Shown: positions 18,355 to 27,596 of the stretch, piece by piece
Numbering within the stretch: position 1 is the first letter of the stretch
How the letters are laid out: each line of letters opens with the position of its first letter
Source of the DNA: JAFLCL01 sp964502175
Lineage (GTDB): Bacteria > Myxococcota_A > Polyangia > Polyangiales > Sandaracinaceae
Assembly: GCA_964502175.1 (NCBI GenBank)
Contig: CAZCVE010000039.1
Coordinates: 29,033-93,032 of the forward strand
Reading direction: 5' to 3'
DNA: 64,000 nt
Notes under the pieces: model-generated
Told to the model about the DNA's origin: nothing
What the model saw: the letters and a program-made list of their open reading frames with translations, nothing else
Database searches by the model: none
Made by a program: the position numbers and the translations under genes

Positions 18355-18987
18355 TCAGATCGGCGCGAAGCCCGAGGGGATCGACGCCGCGGGCCAGCAG
18401 ATCCACTGACGCAGCCCCGTCATGCCGCCGCCGTCGTTGCAGGCCTGCGTGCCGCCGACGCCCGTCGTCACGACCGTGTAGCCGCAGACGACACAGAGAG
18501 GATCGGCGTTGCAAGCGATGCGCGCCGCATCGAGCTCCGAGATGCACTCGGCATACGGGAGGTACGCGTTGTCCGTGCTCGGGATTCGGCCGTTGCAGTA
18601 CGCGTCGAGGTCGCCCGCGTCGTCCATGACGGTCGTGCTGGCATCGGGCTCGCTGGCATCGGGTGCACTGGCATCGGGCCCACTGGCATCGGGCCCACTG
18701 GCATCGGGCTCGCTGGCATCGGGCTCGCTGGCATCGATGGGCGTCGCTCCGCCATCCGAGTCGGCATCGGGCGCCGAAGGTCCGATGTCCGTCGGGCTCG
18801 TATCGAGGCTCGCGAGGACGTCCACGCTCGTCGTGTCGGAGGCGGCCGCGTCGGTCGCCGACCACGCGTCCATCTCGGAGACCGTCGTCGCGTCGTGCGT
18901 CTCGAAGTCGACGCGTCCGCACGCGCCGAGCGCCGACATCATCGCGAGCAGCGCGACGCGCTGCAGCTGCGCCCGCACGAGAGCCAT
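18355..18987 (-). CDS. lipoprotein with PDAS pentapeptide repeats
   Basis: This 210-residue protein has a signal peptide ending in ALGACGRV. An Asp/Ser/Ala-rich linker follows, containing seven pentapeptides of the type PDASE, PDASG and PDASA encoded by a 15-nt tandem repeat. The C-terminal 90 residues form a Cys-rich domain (AYCNGR, AECISELDAARIACN, DPLCVVCGY, TQACNDGG). Such linkers are abundant in surface lipoproteins of this genome type. The function is unknown. It is convergent with the glycosyltransferase gene with no bases between the two stops. Confidence 0.7.
   Translation of the reverse strand: MALVRAQLQRVALLAMMSALGACGRVDFETHDATTVSEMDAWSATDAAASDTTSVDVLASLDTSPTDIGPSAPDADSDGGATPIDASEPDASEPDASGPDASGPDASAPDASEPDASTTVMDDAGDLDAYCNGRIPSTDNAYLPYAECISELDAARIACNADPLCVVCGYTVVTTGVGGTQACNDGGGMTGLRQWICWPAASIPSGFAPI
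18638..18736. repeat. 15-nt tandem repeat encoding PDAS pentapeptides
   Basis: The unit GCTGGCATCGGGCTC and close variants repeat about seven times inside the lipoprotein gene. Copies differ mainly in the codon for the variable fifth residue (Glu, Gly or Ala). Copy number is likely to vary between strains. Confidence 0.75.
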
Positions 18988-19077
18988 CCCTCGACGATAC
19001 TCGATCCGGTGTCGGCACCGTCATCGCGCTGGCGCGCTTGACACACCCCGAGCGCGCGACCACGACGCGCCACGCGC

Positions 19078-20031
19078 ATGAAGGCGGCGAGCACAGACGT
19101 GGCAGATCCGTCGGCGAGCGACGCGCGCACGAAGGCGGAGTGGCTCACGCGCCGTGAGCGCGGCGGCGCGTTCGCGATCCGGCTCACCGTCTTCCTCACC
19201 ACCTTCTTCGGTCGCACGATCGGCCGCTTCCTCGCGCGCTTCGTCACGCTCTACTACCTGGCGACGACGCGGTCGGTGCGCGATGCGCTGCGCCTCTACT
19301 ACCGTCACCTCGACGGCCGGCAGGCGAGCTTCGGCGATCTCTACGCGCACCTCTTCCGCTTCGTCGCGTGCACGCTCGACGCGTTCTTCCTCGTGTCGGG
19401 CGAGACGCACCACTTCGAGGTCACGCGCGACGGGCACGAGATCCTCGCGGACCTGCGTGATCGCAAGCAGGGCGCGATCCTCCTCGGCGCGCACGTCGGC
19501 TCGTTCTACGCGATGCGCATGGTGAGCAAGAGCGAGAGCCTCCCGCTCTACGCGCTCATGTACACGAAGAACGCGCGCATGCTGAACGAGGCCCTCGGTC
19601 GCCTCGATCCCGAGTCTCGCGCGCGCGTGCTCGAGCTCGACCCCGAGGGCGGCATCGACGGCATGATCAAGGTGAAGGAGCTCGTCGATCAGGGCGCGAT
19701 CATCGCGATCCTCGCGGACCGCATCCCGCTCGGCGCGCCGAGCGAGCGCATCGTGCGCGTGCCCTTCCTCGGCGAAGACGCGGCCTTTCCCACGGGCCCG
19801 TTCCTCTTGGCCTCGACGCTGAAGTGCCCCGTCTACACCACGTTCGGCCTGAGCCGCGGAGCGAGCCGCTACGACCTCAACTGTCACCTCTTCGCCGAGC
19901 GCGTGGAGCTCCCGCGCAAGGACCGCAAGGGCGCGCTCGAGGCCTACGTGCGGCAGTACGCCGCGAAGCTCGAAGAGACCGTGAAGCGGGCGCCGGACAA
20001 CTGGTTCAACTTCTACGACTTCTGGAAGTGA
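19078..20031 (+). CDS. LpxL/HtrB-like acyltransferase (COG4261 type)
   Basis: This 317-residue protein resembles predicted acyltransferases related to lipid A lauroyltransferases. The N-terminal part has a hydrophobic segment (FAIRLTVFLTTFFGRTIGRF), followed by the family signature GAILLGAHVGSFYAMRMV, which replaces the usual HX4D box. Later segments are AIIAILADRIPLG and FPTGPFLLASTLKCPVY, and the chain ends with NWFNFYDFW, a typical end for this group. Similar proteins act in glycolipid and aryl polyene lipid synthesis at the inner membrane. The context with a GT2 and a PlsC-like protein supports a lipid-modifying role, but the substrate is unknown. Confidence 0.85.
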   Translation: MKAASTDVADPSASDARTKAEWLTRRERGGAFAIRLTVFLTTFFGRTIGRFLARFVTLYYLATTRSVRDALRLYYRHLDGRQASFGDLYAHLFRFVACTLDAFFLVSGETHHFEVTRDGHEILADLRDRKQGAILLGAHVGSFYAMRMVSKSESLPLYALMYTKNARMLNEALGRLDPESRARVLELDPEGGIDGMIKVKELVDQGAIIAILADRIPLGAPSERIVRVPFLGEDAAFPTGPFLLASTLKCPVYTTFGLSRGASRYDLNCHLFAERVELPRKDRKGALEAYVRQYAAKLEETVKRAPDNWFNFYDFWK

Positions 20032-20051
20032 GCCGAGCGCATGCTCACGCG

Positions 20052-20378
20052 ATGCGGATCGCGCTCGCCCTCGCCCTCGCCTTGATCCTCGGCTCCTTCG
20101 GTTGCGCGGGCGGTGACGACGCCGCGACGCCCGAGCCCCCGACGACCGAGGTGCCCGAGTGCTTCGTCGACGCCGACTGCATGGTCGCGTCGGGCTCGCT
20201 CTGCTGTCGCGAGTGCTGTGACTGTCCGTACGTCACCTCCGTCGCGGCGCGCGCGGAGGAGGCAGCTCCCTGTGGAGCGGTGGAGTGCACGGAGCGCGAC
20301 TGCGACGCGGTGCGCTGTCGCGCGTGCGAGCCGATCGCGGGCGCGCGCTGCGTCGCGGGTCGATGCGCGGCGCAGTGA
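20052..20378 (+). CDS. small Cys-rich lipoprotein, paralogue 1
   Basis: This 108-residue lipoprotein has a signal peptide (RIALALALALILGSFGCAGG) followed by a compact domain rich in cysteine pairs: CFVDADCM, CCRECCDCP, CTERDCDAVRCRACEP and CVAGRCAAQ. The same domain occurs in the next gene on this strand. The spacing CCXXCCDCP is the shared hallmark. It may bind metal or be held by disulfides outside the cell. No known family is recognised. The ATG after the acyltransferase gene gives the best signal peptide. Confidence 0.65.
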   Translation: MRIALALALALILGSFGCAGGDDAATPEPPTTEVPECFVDADCMVASGSLCCRECCDCPYVTSVAARAEEAAPCGAVECTERDCDAVRCRACEPIAGARCVAGRCAAQ

Positions 20379-20457
20379 CTGCGTGATCGCGCCGAGGACG
20401 AGCTGCTGCGCGCCTTGCTGTGACCTCCCCACTCGCATGGGCGAAGCGTGCCTGTGA
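20374..20457 (+). pseudogene. remnant of a third copy of the CCXXCCDCP domain
   Basis: A short open stretch in another frame, starting at the 3' end of paralogue 1, reads DCVIAPRTSCCAPCCDLP followed by TRMGEACL. It matches the segment DDCMIAPASRCCAPCCDCP of paralogue 2 almost residue for residue. It has no start of its own and stops after 27 residues. This looks like a leftover of unequal recombination or duplication among the paralogues. About 180 bases of sequence without a recognised feature follow it. Confidence 0.7.
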
Positions 20458-20637
20458 CCAACTGCCTTACAGAGAAGAACGAGTCGGGCCGCGAGAGGGT
20501 GTCACGCGAGAGCGAGCGTCTCGTTCACCGAGACGGACACGAGCCGCGCGAGGCCTTCACGCAAGTGACGGTCGCGACGACAGCTCCGCCCAGCTTCTCT
20601 CCGTAGAACACTCGACCGTCTGTGCGAGCATCGCGTG

Positions 20638-21108
20638 ATGCGAATGCTCTCCGTGCTCGGTGTGCTCGTGACGATCTTCGCGTCGTCGATCGGTTGTGGC
20701 GGCGAGAGCGAGAGCGCGCCGCCTACGAGCACCGCGCCGGTCACTCCGCCGGCGCCGACGCCGACCGCGACACCGATCGAGCCCGCGCCCGCGACGGTCG
20801 TGCCTGCGCCGACGTCCGAGCCGGTCGCTGCAGTCGAAGCGCCGACGACGGGGCTCGGGTCGACCGACGGCGATCCGAGCCGCCTCGCGTGCACCACCGA
20901 CGACGACTGCATGATCGCGCCCGCCTCCCGCTGCTGCGCGCCGTGCTGTGACTGTCCGACGGTGATGCGTCGTGATGCATGGGAGCAGATGCAGCGCGTC
21001 TGCTCGATCGGTGAGTGCCTGGGCCACGACTGCCGCGGCGTGCGCTGCGAGCCGTGCGGGATCCTCACCGCCGTGCACTGCGTCGCCGGTGTCTGCACGG
21101 GCTCGTGA
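20638..21108 (+). CDS. small Cys-rich lipoprotein, paralogue 2
   Basis: The protein is about 156 residues, with a lipoprotein signal ending SSIGCGGE and a longer Pro/Thr/Ala linker than paralogue 1. The Cys-rich domain is CTTDDDCM, CCAPCCDCP, CSIGECLGHDCRGVRCEPC and CVAGVCTGS. The order and spacing match paralogue 1, so the two are tandem duplicates. An in-frame GTG one codon upstream is an alternative start. The function is unknown; it is probably surface-exposed. Confidence 0.7.
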   Translation: MRMLSVLGVLVTIFASSIGCGGESESAPPTSTAPVTPPAPTPTATPIEPAPATVVPAPTSEPVAAVEAPTTGLGSTDGDPSRLACTTDDDCMIAPASRCCAPCCDCPTVMRRDAWEQMQRVCSIGECLGHDCRGVRCEPCGILTAVHCVAGVCTGS

Positions 21109-21120
21109 GCTGCGCGCGCT

Positions 21121-21933
21121 TCATGCAGACGTGAGGAGAGGACGGCGACTCTCGAGCTTCGCGGCGTACTCGGCCTCGACGAGGCGGTGCATCTCTCGCT
21201 CGTCGTGCGTCGTGTCCGGGAGGATCGGCGCGAGCCACTCGAAGCGGTACGTGGGTGGGATCACGGGCGGCTGCGTGATCGGGATCGTCTTCGTGAGGTA
21301 GGGCGGGTCGCACACGAGGAAGAGCGGGACGAGCGGCACGTTCGCGCGCTGCGCTGCCGCGGCGGCGCCGCGACGGAAGCGACGCAGGCGATCGGGCTGC
21401 GGTGAGCGCTGACCCTCCGGGAAGATCAGCACCGGGTGACCGTGGCCGAGCTGCGCCACGATCTTGTCGACGGTGTTGGTGTCGTCCTGCTCCTCGACGC
21501 CCGAGCCGGGGCCCGCGATGTAGTGCGTGGCGCGCAGCAAGCGGCCGAGCGCCCAGTGCTTCCACCAGCGGCCGTTCGTCACGCACGTGAGGCGCGGGAA
21601 CGTCCCGAGGATCACGATCATGTCGATGTACGTCGGGTGGTTCGAGATCATCACGTAGGGCTTCTCGAGATCGACGCTCGCCGGCGGGCGAGGCAGCTCG
21701 AGCTCGGCGATCCCCACGAAGTGACCGACGCGCATGATCGCCTTCATGCCGAGGTGGAGCACGTGCGTCGCGCGATCCTTCGCGCGCTCCCCCGACACCA
21801 GCGCGACGAACGGCAGCACCACGAGCGCGATCACGGGGCTGCCGAGGAAGAACACGGCGAAGAGCACGCCCATGAGCAGCACGCGCACCCAGCGCGGCCA
21901 TGCGAAGCGTCGCTTGCGGACGGGCTCGGACAT
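21121..21933 (-). CDS. 1-acyl-sn-glycerol-3-phosphate acyltransferase family protein
   Basis: This 270-residue protein is a PlsC-type acyltransferase. An N-terminal membrane segment (VRVLLMGVLFAVFFLGSPVI) leads to the NHPTYID box (the HX4D catalytic motif, near residue 98) and the substrate-binding FPEGQRS motif (near residue 172), with VPLVPLFLV after it. The enzyme should transfer an acyl chain from acyl-CoA or acyl-ACP to a lysophospholipid-like acceptor at the inner membrane. It is convergent with the Cys-rich lipoprotein genes. With the GT2 and the LpxL-like acyltransferase it makes three lipid-tailoring genes within 4.3 kb. Confidence 0.88.
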   Translation of the reverse strand: MSEPVRKRRFAWPRWVRVLLMGVLFAVFFLGSPVIALVVLPFVALVSGERAKDRATHVLHLGMKAIMRVGHFVGIAELELPRPPASVDLEKPYVMISNHPTYIDMIVILGTFPRLTCVTNGRWWKHWALGRLLRATHYIAGPGSGVEEQDDTNTVDKIVAQLGHGHPVLIFPEGQRSPQPDRLRRFRRGAAAAAQRANVPLVPLFLVCDPPYLTKTIPITQPPVIPPTYRFEWLAPILPDTTHDEREMHRLVEAEYAAKLESRRPLLTSA

Positions 21934-22065
21934 CGATCGCGCCGAGCATGCGGCGGAGAGCGCGCGAGGTCACGCGCCGCCGACCTCCTCGGTGCTCAGC
22001 TCGTCACCGCGGCCGCCCATTCTCGAGGGTCGTGACGGAATGCGCTCCGGCCCGCACTCACGGCG

Positions 22066-23361
22066 ATGAACGAGCACCCGACCTCGACCTGCCTCGCTCT
22101 CGCGCTGACCCTCGCGTCGCTCTCGCTCGCGGGTTGTTCGATGAGCCCGGTGATCGCTCCCGATGGCGCGATCCTCTCGCCAGACGCAGGCGGCTCGGAC
22201 GCGGAGCGCGCGGGGGAGCTCGACACCGGATCGGATGCCGCGCACTCCGCCGACGCCAGCGTCCCGCCGGACGCGGACCACGATGCGGGGCCGCTGGCCG
22301 GCTGCTTCGAGGCACCCACGCGCGTCCGCGTCTCGCACGCCCGCCCCGACGATCGAGCGCACATGGAGATCTACGGAGCAGTTGGCTTCGACGACGGCTG
22401 GGCGATCATCACCTGGGGCGCCCGTGATGGGGAGACGTTGCTCGTCCTCGACCTCGAAGGGCGAGTCCTCTCGGAGACTCCGCTAGGGCTCTCGGGCTGG
22501 GCCATCCACGCGGAGGGCCGCGTCATCTTCCTCCTCTCGATGTACTGGGTGCGTCGCGTCGACGTGGACGCGAGCGGTGCGGTGCGCGCGTACGCGGACG
22601 ACTTCGTCGGCGGCGTCCGTCCGAGGCACGAGGGGATCCGCGCGTTCGAGCCGCTCCCGGGCGGCGGCTTCCGCGTGCTCACGCACTTCTACGACGAGAC
22701 CGCGCGTCGCTCGATCCTGCGGCTGAGCGAGATCGAGCGCGACGACGGCGCCGAGACGGGCCTGCGCCAACGGACGAGCGACCTCGCCGACTTCGACGGT
22801 CCCGATCCGTTCTACGGGGCGCGCTACTTCCTCGCGGGAGACCACCTCCGCGTGCTGGGGTCCTCTCCGCCCTTTCGCGTGATGGATGTGCAGATCGGGC
22901 TCGCGACGCTCGGGTCGGACGCGGTCCTCGGTGTTCGCGTGTGGTCCGACCAGGAGTGGCCGGACGCCCCGGATGCGGTGGTCGCGCTCACGCGAGATCG
23001 AACGCGCGCGCTGACGATGCGCACCGATCCGACCCTCGGCCCGAGGCTCGCGCACCTCGAGCCGGTGCCGCCGGCCACGGGCCCGCGGGTGCTGCTCGAA
23101 GACGGCCTCGATCTCGGCTACGGCACGATCGGCGCGTCGCTCCTCGATCTCGAGGACGGTCGACTCGTCGTCGCGACGTACGACGGGCTCCATCTCTTCG
23201 AGGGTGGAGACGGCGCACGTCTCACCGAGACTGCGGGGCTGATCGCGCGAGCGAACGCAGACTTGTCGACGATGCGCCGGGGTGACGACGTCGCCGTCGC
23301 CTTCGTCGAGCCGGACAACGGCGGTGTGTCTCTCCGCTGCCTGCACCTCCCTGCGCGCTGA
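22066..23361 (+). CDS. beta-propeller-like lipoprotein, unknown function
   Basis: This 431-residue lipoprotein has the signal LALTLASLSLAGCSMSP and an Asp/Ala-rich linker (DADHDAGPLAGC). The remainder is beta-rich, with recurring blade-like strands such as DDGWAIITWGARDGETLLVLD, EGRVIFLLSMYWVRRVDVD, GGFRVLTHFYDE and DGRLVVATYDGLHLFEGG. The spacing suggests a propeller of about six blades, although no named repeat is certain. It stands alone between the PlsC-like gene and the convergent large fusion gene. Confidence 0.7.
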   Translation: MNEHPTSTCLALALTLASLSLAGCSMSPVIAPDGAILSPDAGGSDAERAGELDTGSDAAHSADASVPPDADHDAGPLAGCFEAPTRVRVSHARPDDRAHMEIYGAVGFDDGWAIITWGARDGETLLVLDLEGRVLSETPLGLSGWAIHAEGRVIFLLSMYWVRRVDVDASGAVRAYADDFVGGVRPRHEGIRAFEPLPGGGFRVLTHFYDETARRSILRLSEIERDDGAETGLRQRTSDLADFDGPDPFYGARYFLAGDHLRVLGSSPPFRVMDVQIGLATLGSDAVLGVRVWSDQEWPDAPDAVVALTRDRTRALTMRTDPTLGPRLAHLEPVPPATGPRVLLEDGLDLGYGTIGASLLDLEDGRLVVATYDGLHLFEGGDGARLTETAGLIARANADLSTMRRGDDVAVAFVEPDNGGVSLRCLHLPAR

Positions 23362-23384
23362 GCTTTGGTGCGTGTGAGAGCCGC

Positions 23385-26300
23385 TCAGCGCAGCACGGGA
23401 GAGATGGCGCCGACCTCGAACCACAACGTGCCGCCGGGCATGCCACCGGGAGCGAGGCTTCGATAGCTGCTCCGGAGGTAGCGGAGCGCGGGCGGGTTGT
23501 CGGTCGTCGGGTCGTCGAGCGCGGAGAACGAGTAGGGCATGCCGGGGCCGGTGCCCACCGACATCGACATGCCGGACTCGGTGCGACGGATCACCCAGCG
23601 ACGCGTGACGTCGCGGCTCACACCCCAGCGCGCGCAGAGCACGGTGAGCTGACCGATGTGGCCCATCATGGGAGCCTGTCCGCTGACGCCCTCCGCGATC
23701 ATGCCCGACGGGCACTCCGCGGAGAACGCCTCGCCGCCGGTCGGGTTTCTCAGGGTCGTGTCTGCGCACGTGCTGTTGTCGTTGGGGGTCACGTCGATCG
23801 CGAACGCGTCGGGCCCGGTCCTCCGAAGCGTGGTGTTGCCGAGCATGGCCACCATCGAACGGATCGTGCCGTCCCCGTTCGTCGTGCCGCAGAGCCCGAT
23901 GTACGGGTTGAAGAACGCGCCCCTCGATCCGCCGAAGCCGGTCGCCGTGCTCATCGTGTCGCCGAACCTCGCGCTCGTCTCGGCGATGTCCGTCGGCCAG
24001 GTGATGGTCGTCGGACACGTGTTGTCGACGTAGCCATCGCAGTCGCTGTCGAGGCCGTCGCAGACCTCGACGCCCACCACGCCGCAGCCTCCGCAATTCA
24101 TCGGATCGGCCGTCGTGTCGACGCACCGATCTCTGCAGAACGTCGGACGCGCGCCGCCGCACGTCGCGAGCAGATCGGCGCCGCTCACGCTGACCGCGCG
24201 ACCCACGCGGATCGCGCCGCTGACGCCCGGCATCATGTCGACGAGCACACGCTCGGCGCGGCTCAGCTCGACGGTGAACGGTCGCGCGGTGAGCTCCGCG
24301 ACGGTGCGCTCGCAGTGAGTGGCGAGGAGCGCGAGACCTTCACGCAGGGGCCCATCGATCGGGAGCTCGTCGACGATGCTGCGAAAGAGCACCACGTCGA
24401 CCACGTCCTCGAGGCCGCACCGCAGCTCACCCGGGAAGCGGATCGCGAGCTGCGTGTTCGCCTCTGACGTCAGGTTCGTGTCGAGCCCATCGACCGCGCC
24501 GAACGCGAGGCTGAACGGCGGCACGGGCATCACGTCGACGGGCGTCGTGCCGCCGAAGAGGACGCGCGTGAGCACATCGGCTTCCCACAGCGACGGATCG
24601 TCCACGAGCGCCGCGTACTCGCCCGTCAACGGGTCACGCGTCGCCGTGACCGTGGCACCGCCGTTGGTCGCAGTGATCGTTGCAGGCCCGCTCGGCGCAG
24701 CCGCGCCCGCGGGCTCGAGCGTCACCCAGTACGGCGTCTCCTCGAGGTTCACGGTGCGCGTGCCTTCGCCGCGCGTCTCGACACGCACCTCGGGCAGCGG
24801 CGCAGCGTCGGTGAGGATCACGGCGTCCTCTCGGAAACCAGGGATCGTGTCGAGGATGCTGACGTCGACCTCCACGGGCGCGACGCACTCGCTCTGCGCT
24901 TCTCGATACACGCGCGGCGCGTAGCGGCTCAAGGGAGTGAAGTCGGCCACCGCGGTGAGGACATCGCGCCCGACGCTCCGGCAAGTCCACGTCGCAGGCG
25001 GCGTCACCAGGGTGTCCGTCGCTCTCGGAATCGCGGTCACGTTCTTGATCAAGAGACCGCCGAGCGGGCGAAGGCCGAGCGCGACCCGCGCTTCGTCCGA
25101 GGGGCTCAGGGGCTGCAGCGAATAGCCCATCCCGCTGGGCAAGATCCTGCGCTCTCGCGCGACGAGCCCCACGAAGGCGCTCGACGCACCGAACTCGGCG
25201 CGCACGAAGCTCGTCTGAAACCAGCTCAGACCGACCTCGTGCGGCGACGCGCCGAAGTCGGTCCCCAGCCAGTACTCCCCGCCGTCCCAGCGCCGAACGG
25301 CCCACTGCAGGCTCAGGTGGACGAGGCGCGTGATGAGCTCGACCGAGCCGTCCTCGGCATGCACGGTCTCGGGCACCTCGTGCGGCTCGATCGTGCCGCC
25401 CGATGCGGGGCGCGCGAGTCCGAACGCCGCGGCGTACGTGGGGGCCGAGCCGCTCTCGTCGACGAGATCGGCCGGGGACGCGTCCCAGTGGAAGCGCGCG
25501 TAGGCGCCGTCGCCGCCGAAGGTGAGGCCGTCGGGCTCGACCGAGTACACGGTGCTGATCGGCTCGGTCGCGGCGACGTCCGCGGGGACGTCCGACGCGG
25601 GCACGGGCGTGATCGCGATCTCGACGTCGTCGGTGAGCGCGCCCGCGGTGACGACGAGCTCGAAGAGCCCGTCCGCGCTGCGCGCCGTGCCGCCGGCCGC
25701 GCCGATCGTCGTGCGCGTGGTCTCCGTGCTCGGCGCATCGACCGACGGATCGCGCGCATCGGTCGACGGATCGACGTGCGCATCGGGCGTCGCGGTCGGG
25801 CCCGCGTCGATCGCCGGGTCACCGCCACCGCAGCCCGCGATCATCGAGACGACGACGACCACCGCGAGAGACGCGGCGCGCGCGCGTGATCGAGCGCGGC
25901 GCACGCGAGCGAGCGCGATCCCCGCGATCGCGAGCAGCGCGATCCAGCCAGGCGTCGAAGGGCCACGAGAGATCGGCGCGCGGCAGCCGCAGCCGCTGCT
26001 CGACGGCGCGGGGGCGCCTGCGTCGCGCGCGCCCGCGGCGTCGCTCGTGGTCATCGCGCCCGCATCGGCGCCGATGCTCGCAGCGTCGGGCGAGAGCGTC
26101 GCGGCATCGAGCGTCGACGCGGTGCCTGCGTCCTCTGCGACCGCCGCGTCGGCCATCACCACGCCCGCGTCGTCGCCCATCGGCTCGCCGAACGTGAAGA
26201 CGCGCGCCGACGTGAAGAACGCATCGCCGGGCTCGCCATCGCCCGGCGCGCCCGCGACGAAGCGCGCGCCGTCGTCGACGATCGCCACCGAGACACCGAG

Positions 26301-27485
26301 GCCCGGGCCGCCCTCGAGCATGCGCGTCGTCGCCGTCGCGATCTCCGTCCACGTCGCGCCCACACGATCGAACACGCGCACCGAGCCGTGCGCGCCTCGC
26401 ACGGGGAACGTCGTGTCGCCGTACGCGCCGACGAGCGCGCGCGAGCCGTCGGGGCTCAGCGACACCGAGACGCCGAAGTAGTCGTCGCGCCCGCCGTCGA
26501 TCGCGCGGAGCACGGCCTCCTCGCTCCAGCTCGTGCCTGTGCGTACGAACGCCGCGACAGCGCCGCGGTTCGGCATGGCGCCGGGGCCGTCGAAGACGCA
26601 GCCGCCGAAGAGGCGCGTGCCCGTGCGATCGAAGCCGAGCGAGTCGAAGCAGTTCCGCCCGACCGCAGCGAACGAGGGGTAGATCGCCTGCTCCTCGATC
26701 CACGTCGCGCCCATGCGTCGGTAGATGCGCGCGCCTCCCGAGCTCACGCCGCCCGGGCCGCTGCCGCTGGTGGGGATCGAGATCGCGATGCGCGACGCGT
26801 CGCCCGAGATCGCGACCTGCGCGCCGAAGAAGCCGAGCTCGGGCGGCACGACGTCGAGCGCGAGCGCCCACGTCGTGCCGCTCCGCACGAAGACGCGCGC
26901 GTCGCCTTGGTGGCTCGTGCCTGGCGCGCCGACGACGAGCGTCGCCCCGTCGTCGCTCAGATCGAGCGAGATCCCGAAGCGCTCCTGCTCTTCGATGCCA
27001 GCGAGGAACGCCTCGTGCGCCCAGCCCGAGCCGTCGCGCACGAACACGTCGACGCCGCCCTCGGGGTTGCTGCCGGTGACCGCGTCCGCGCCGGGTCGGC
27101 CGATCACGACGCGCGAGCCATCGGACGACATCGCCACCGCGACGCCGAACTGCTGGTTCGCCGCGGGGCCCGGACCTTCCGGTGCGAGCGTGGCGTCGAG
27201 CGACCACGTCGTGCCGACGCGCGAGAAGACGTACGCCGTGCCGACGTTCGCGCCGAGCGACGTGTCGTCGTTCGGTGAGCCCACGACGACGCGCGTGCCG
27301 TCGGCGCTGATGTCCACGTCGTAGCCGAACGAGTCCGCGTAGCCGGCTCCGTCGAGCTCGCCGGGCGTGGGGTGCGAGAGCTCGGCCTCTTCGCGCGCCT
27401 CCTGCGCGCTCGCGCTCGCGGCGGTCGCGAGCGTCAGGATCGAGGTGAAGGCGAGACGGAGCGCGCGCGGAGCGGATCGGTTCAT
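23385..27485 (-). CDS. FG-GAP protein fused in frame to a large lipoprotein paralogue
   Basis: The 1,366-residue frame holds what look like two genes. Residues 1-430 carry a signal peptide and about seven FG-GAP-like repeats (for example DGSRVVIGRPGADAV, DGATLVVGAPGTSHQG, DGSRALVGAYGD). Residues 495-525 look like a MYXO-CTERM tail (SGCGCRAP, then GWIALLAIAGIALARVRR). From the Val at residue 528 (codon GTG) a new lipoprotein signal begins, with AVVVVVSMIAGCGGGD, and the next 839 residues match the free-standing 840-residue paralogue encoded upstream. The second part includes the GGTARSADGLFELVV domain and the MopE-like CGGCGVVGVEVCDGLDSDCD. GAGGA precedes the first start. No stop separates the halves, so it is either a true fusion or a lost stop with an internal start. 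Confidence 0.75.
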   Translation of the reverse strand: MNRSAPRALRLAFTSILTLATAASASAQEAREEAELSHPTPGELDGAGYADSFGYDVDISADGTRVVVGSPNDDTSLGANVGTAYVFSRVGTTWSLDATLAPEGPGPAANQQFGVAVAMSSDGSRVVIGRPGADAVTGSNPEGGVDVFVRDGSGWAHEAFLAGIEEQERFGISLDLSDDGATLVVGAPGTSHQGDARVFVRSGTTWALALDVVPPELGFFGAQVAISGDASRIAISIPTSGSGPGGVSSGGARIYRRMGATWIEEQAIYPSFAAVGRNCFDSLGFDRTGTRLFGGCVFDGPGAMPNRGAVAAFVRTGTSWSEEAVLRAIDGGRDDYFGVSVSLSPDGSRALVGAYGDTTFPVRGAHGSVRVFDRVGATWTEIATATTRMLEGGPGLGVSVAIVDDGARFVAGAPGDGEPGDAFFTSARVFTFGEPMGDDAGVVMADAAVAEDAGTASTLDAATLSPDAASIGADAGAMTTSDAAGARDAGAPAPSSSGCGCRAPISRGPSTPGWIALLAIAGIALARVRRARSRARAASLAVVVVVSMIAGCGGGDPAIDAGPTATPDAHVDPSTDARDPSVDAPSTETTRTTIGAAGGTARSADGLFELVVTAGALTDDVEIAITPVPASDVPADVAATEPISTVYSVEPDGLTFGGDGAYARFHWDASPADLVDESGSAPTYAAAFGLARPASGGTIEPHEVPETVHAEDGSVELITRLVHLSLQWAVRRWDGGEYWLGTDFGASPHEVGLSWFQTSFVRAEFGASSAFVGLVARERRILPSGMGYSLQPLSPSDEARVALGLRPLGGLLIKNVTAIPRATDTLVTPPATWTCRSVGRDVLTAVADFTPLSRYAPRVYREAQSECVAPVEVDVSILDTIPGFREDAVILTDAAPLPEVRVETRGEGTRTVNLEETPYWVTLEPAGAAAPSGPATITATNGGATVTATRDPLTGEYAALVDDPSLWEADVLTRVLFGGTTPVDVMPVPPFSLAFGAVDGLDTNLTSEANTQLAIRFPGELRCGLEDVVDVVLFRSIVDELPIDGPLREGLALLATHCERTVAELTARPFTVELSRAERVLVDMMPGVSGAIRVGRAVSVSGADLLATCGGARPTFCRDRCVDTTADPMNCGGCGVVGVEVCDGLDSDCDGYVDNTCPTTITWPTDIAETSARFGDTMSTATGFGGSRGAFFNPYIGLCGTTNGDGTIRSMVAMLGNTTLRRTGPDAFAIDVTPNDNSTCADTTLRNPTGGEAFSAECPSGMIAEGVSGQAPMMGHIGQLTVLCARWGVSRDVTRRWVIRRTESGMSMSVGTGPGMPYSFSALDDPTTDNPPALRYLRSSYRSLAPGGMPGGTLWFEVGAISPVLR

Positions 27486-27596
27486 GGGTCCTCGGCGCAG
27501 CGCGGGTCGAGGCGCTGCGTTCGAAGACAGAGTCGGCAGGCGTCGTTTCGATCACCACCGCGCGAACTTTCTTTCGAACCGCGGGGCCCCGTGTGT

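Noticed and set aside
17614..21933. A complete aryl polyene gene cluster
   Set aside because: Only tailoring-type genes are present; core synthase genes are missing in this window.
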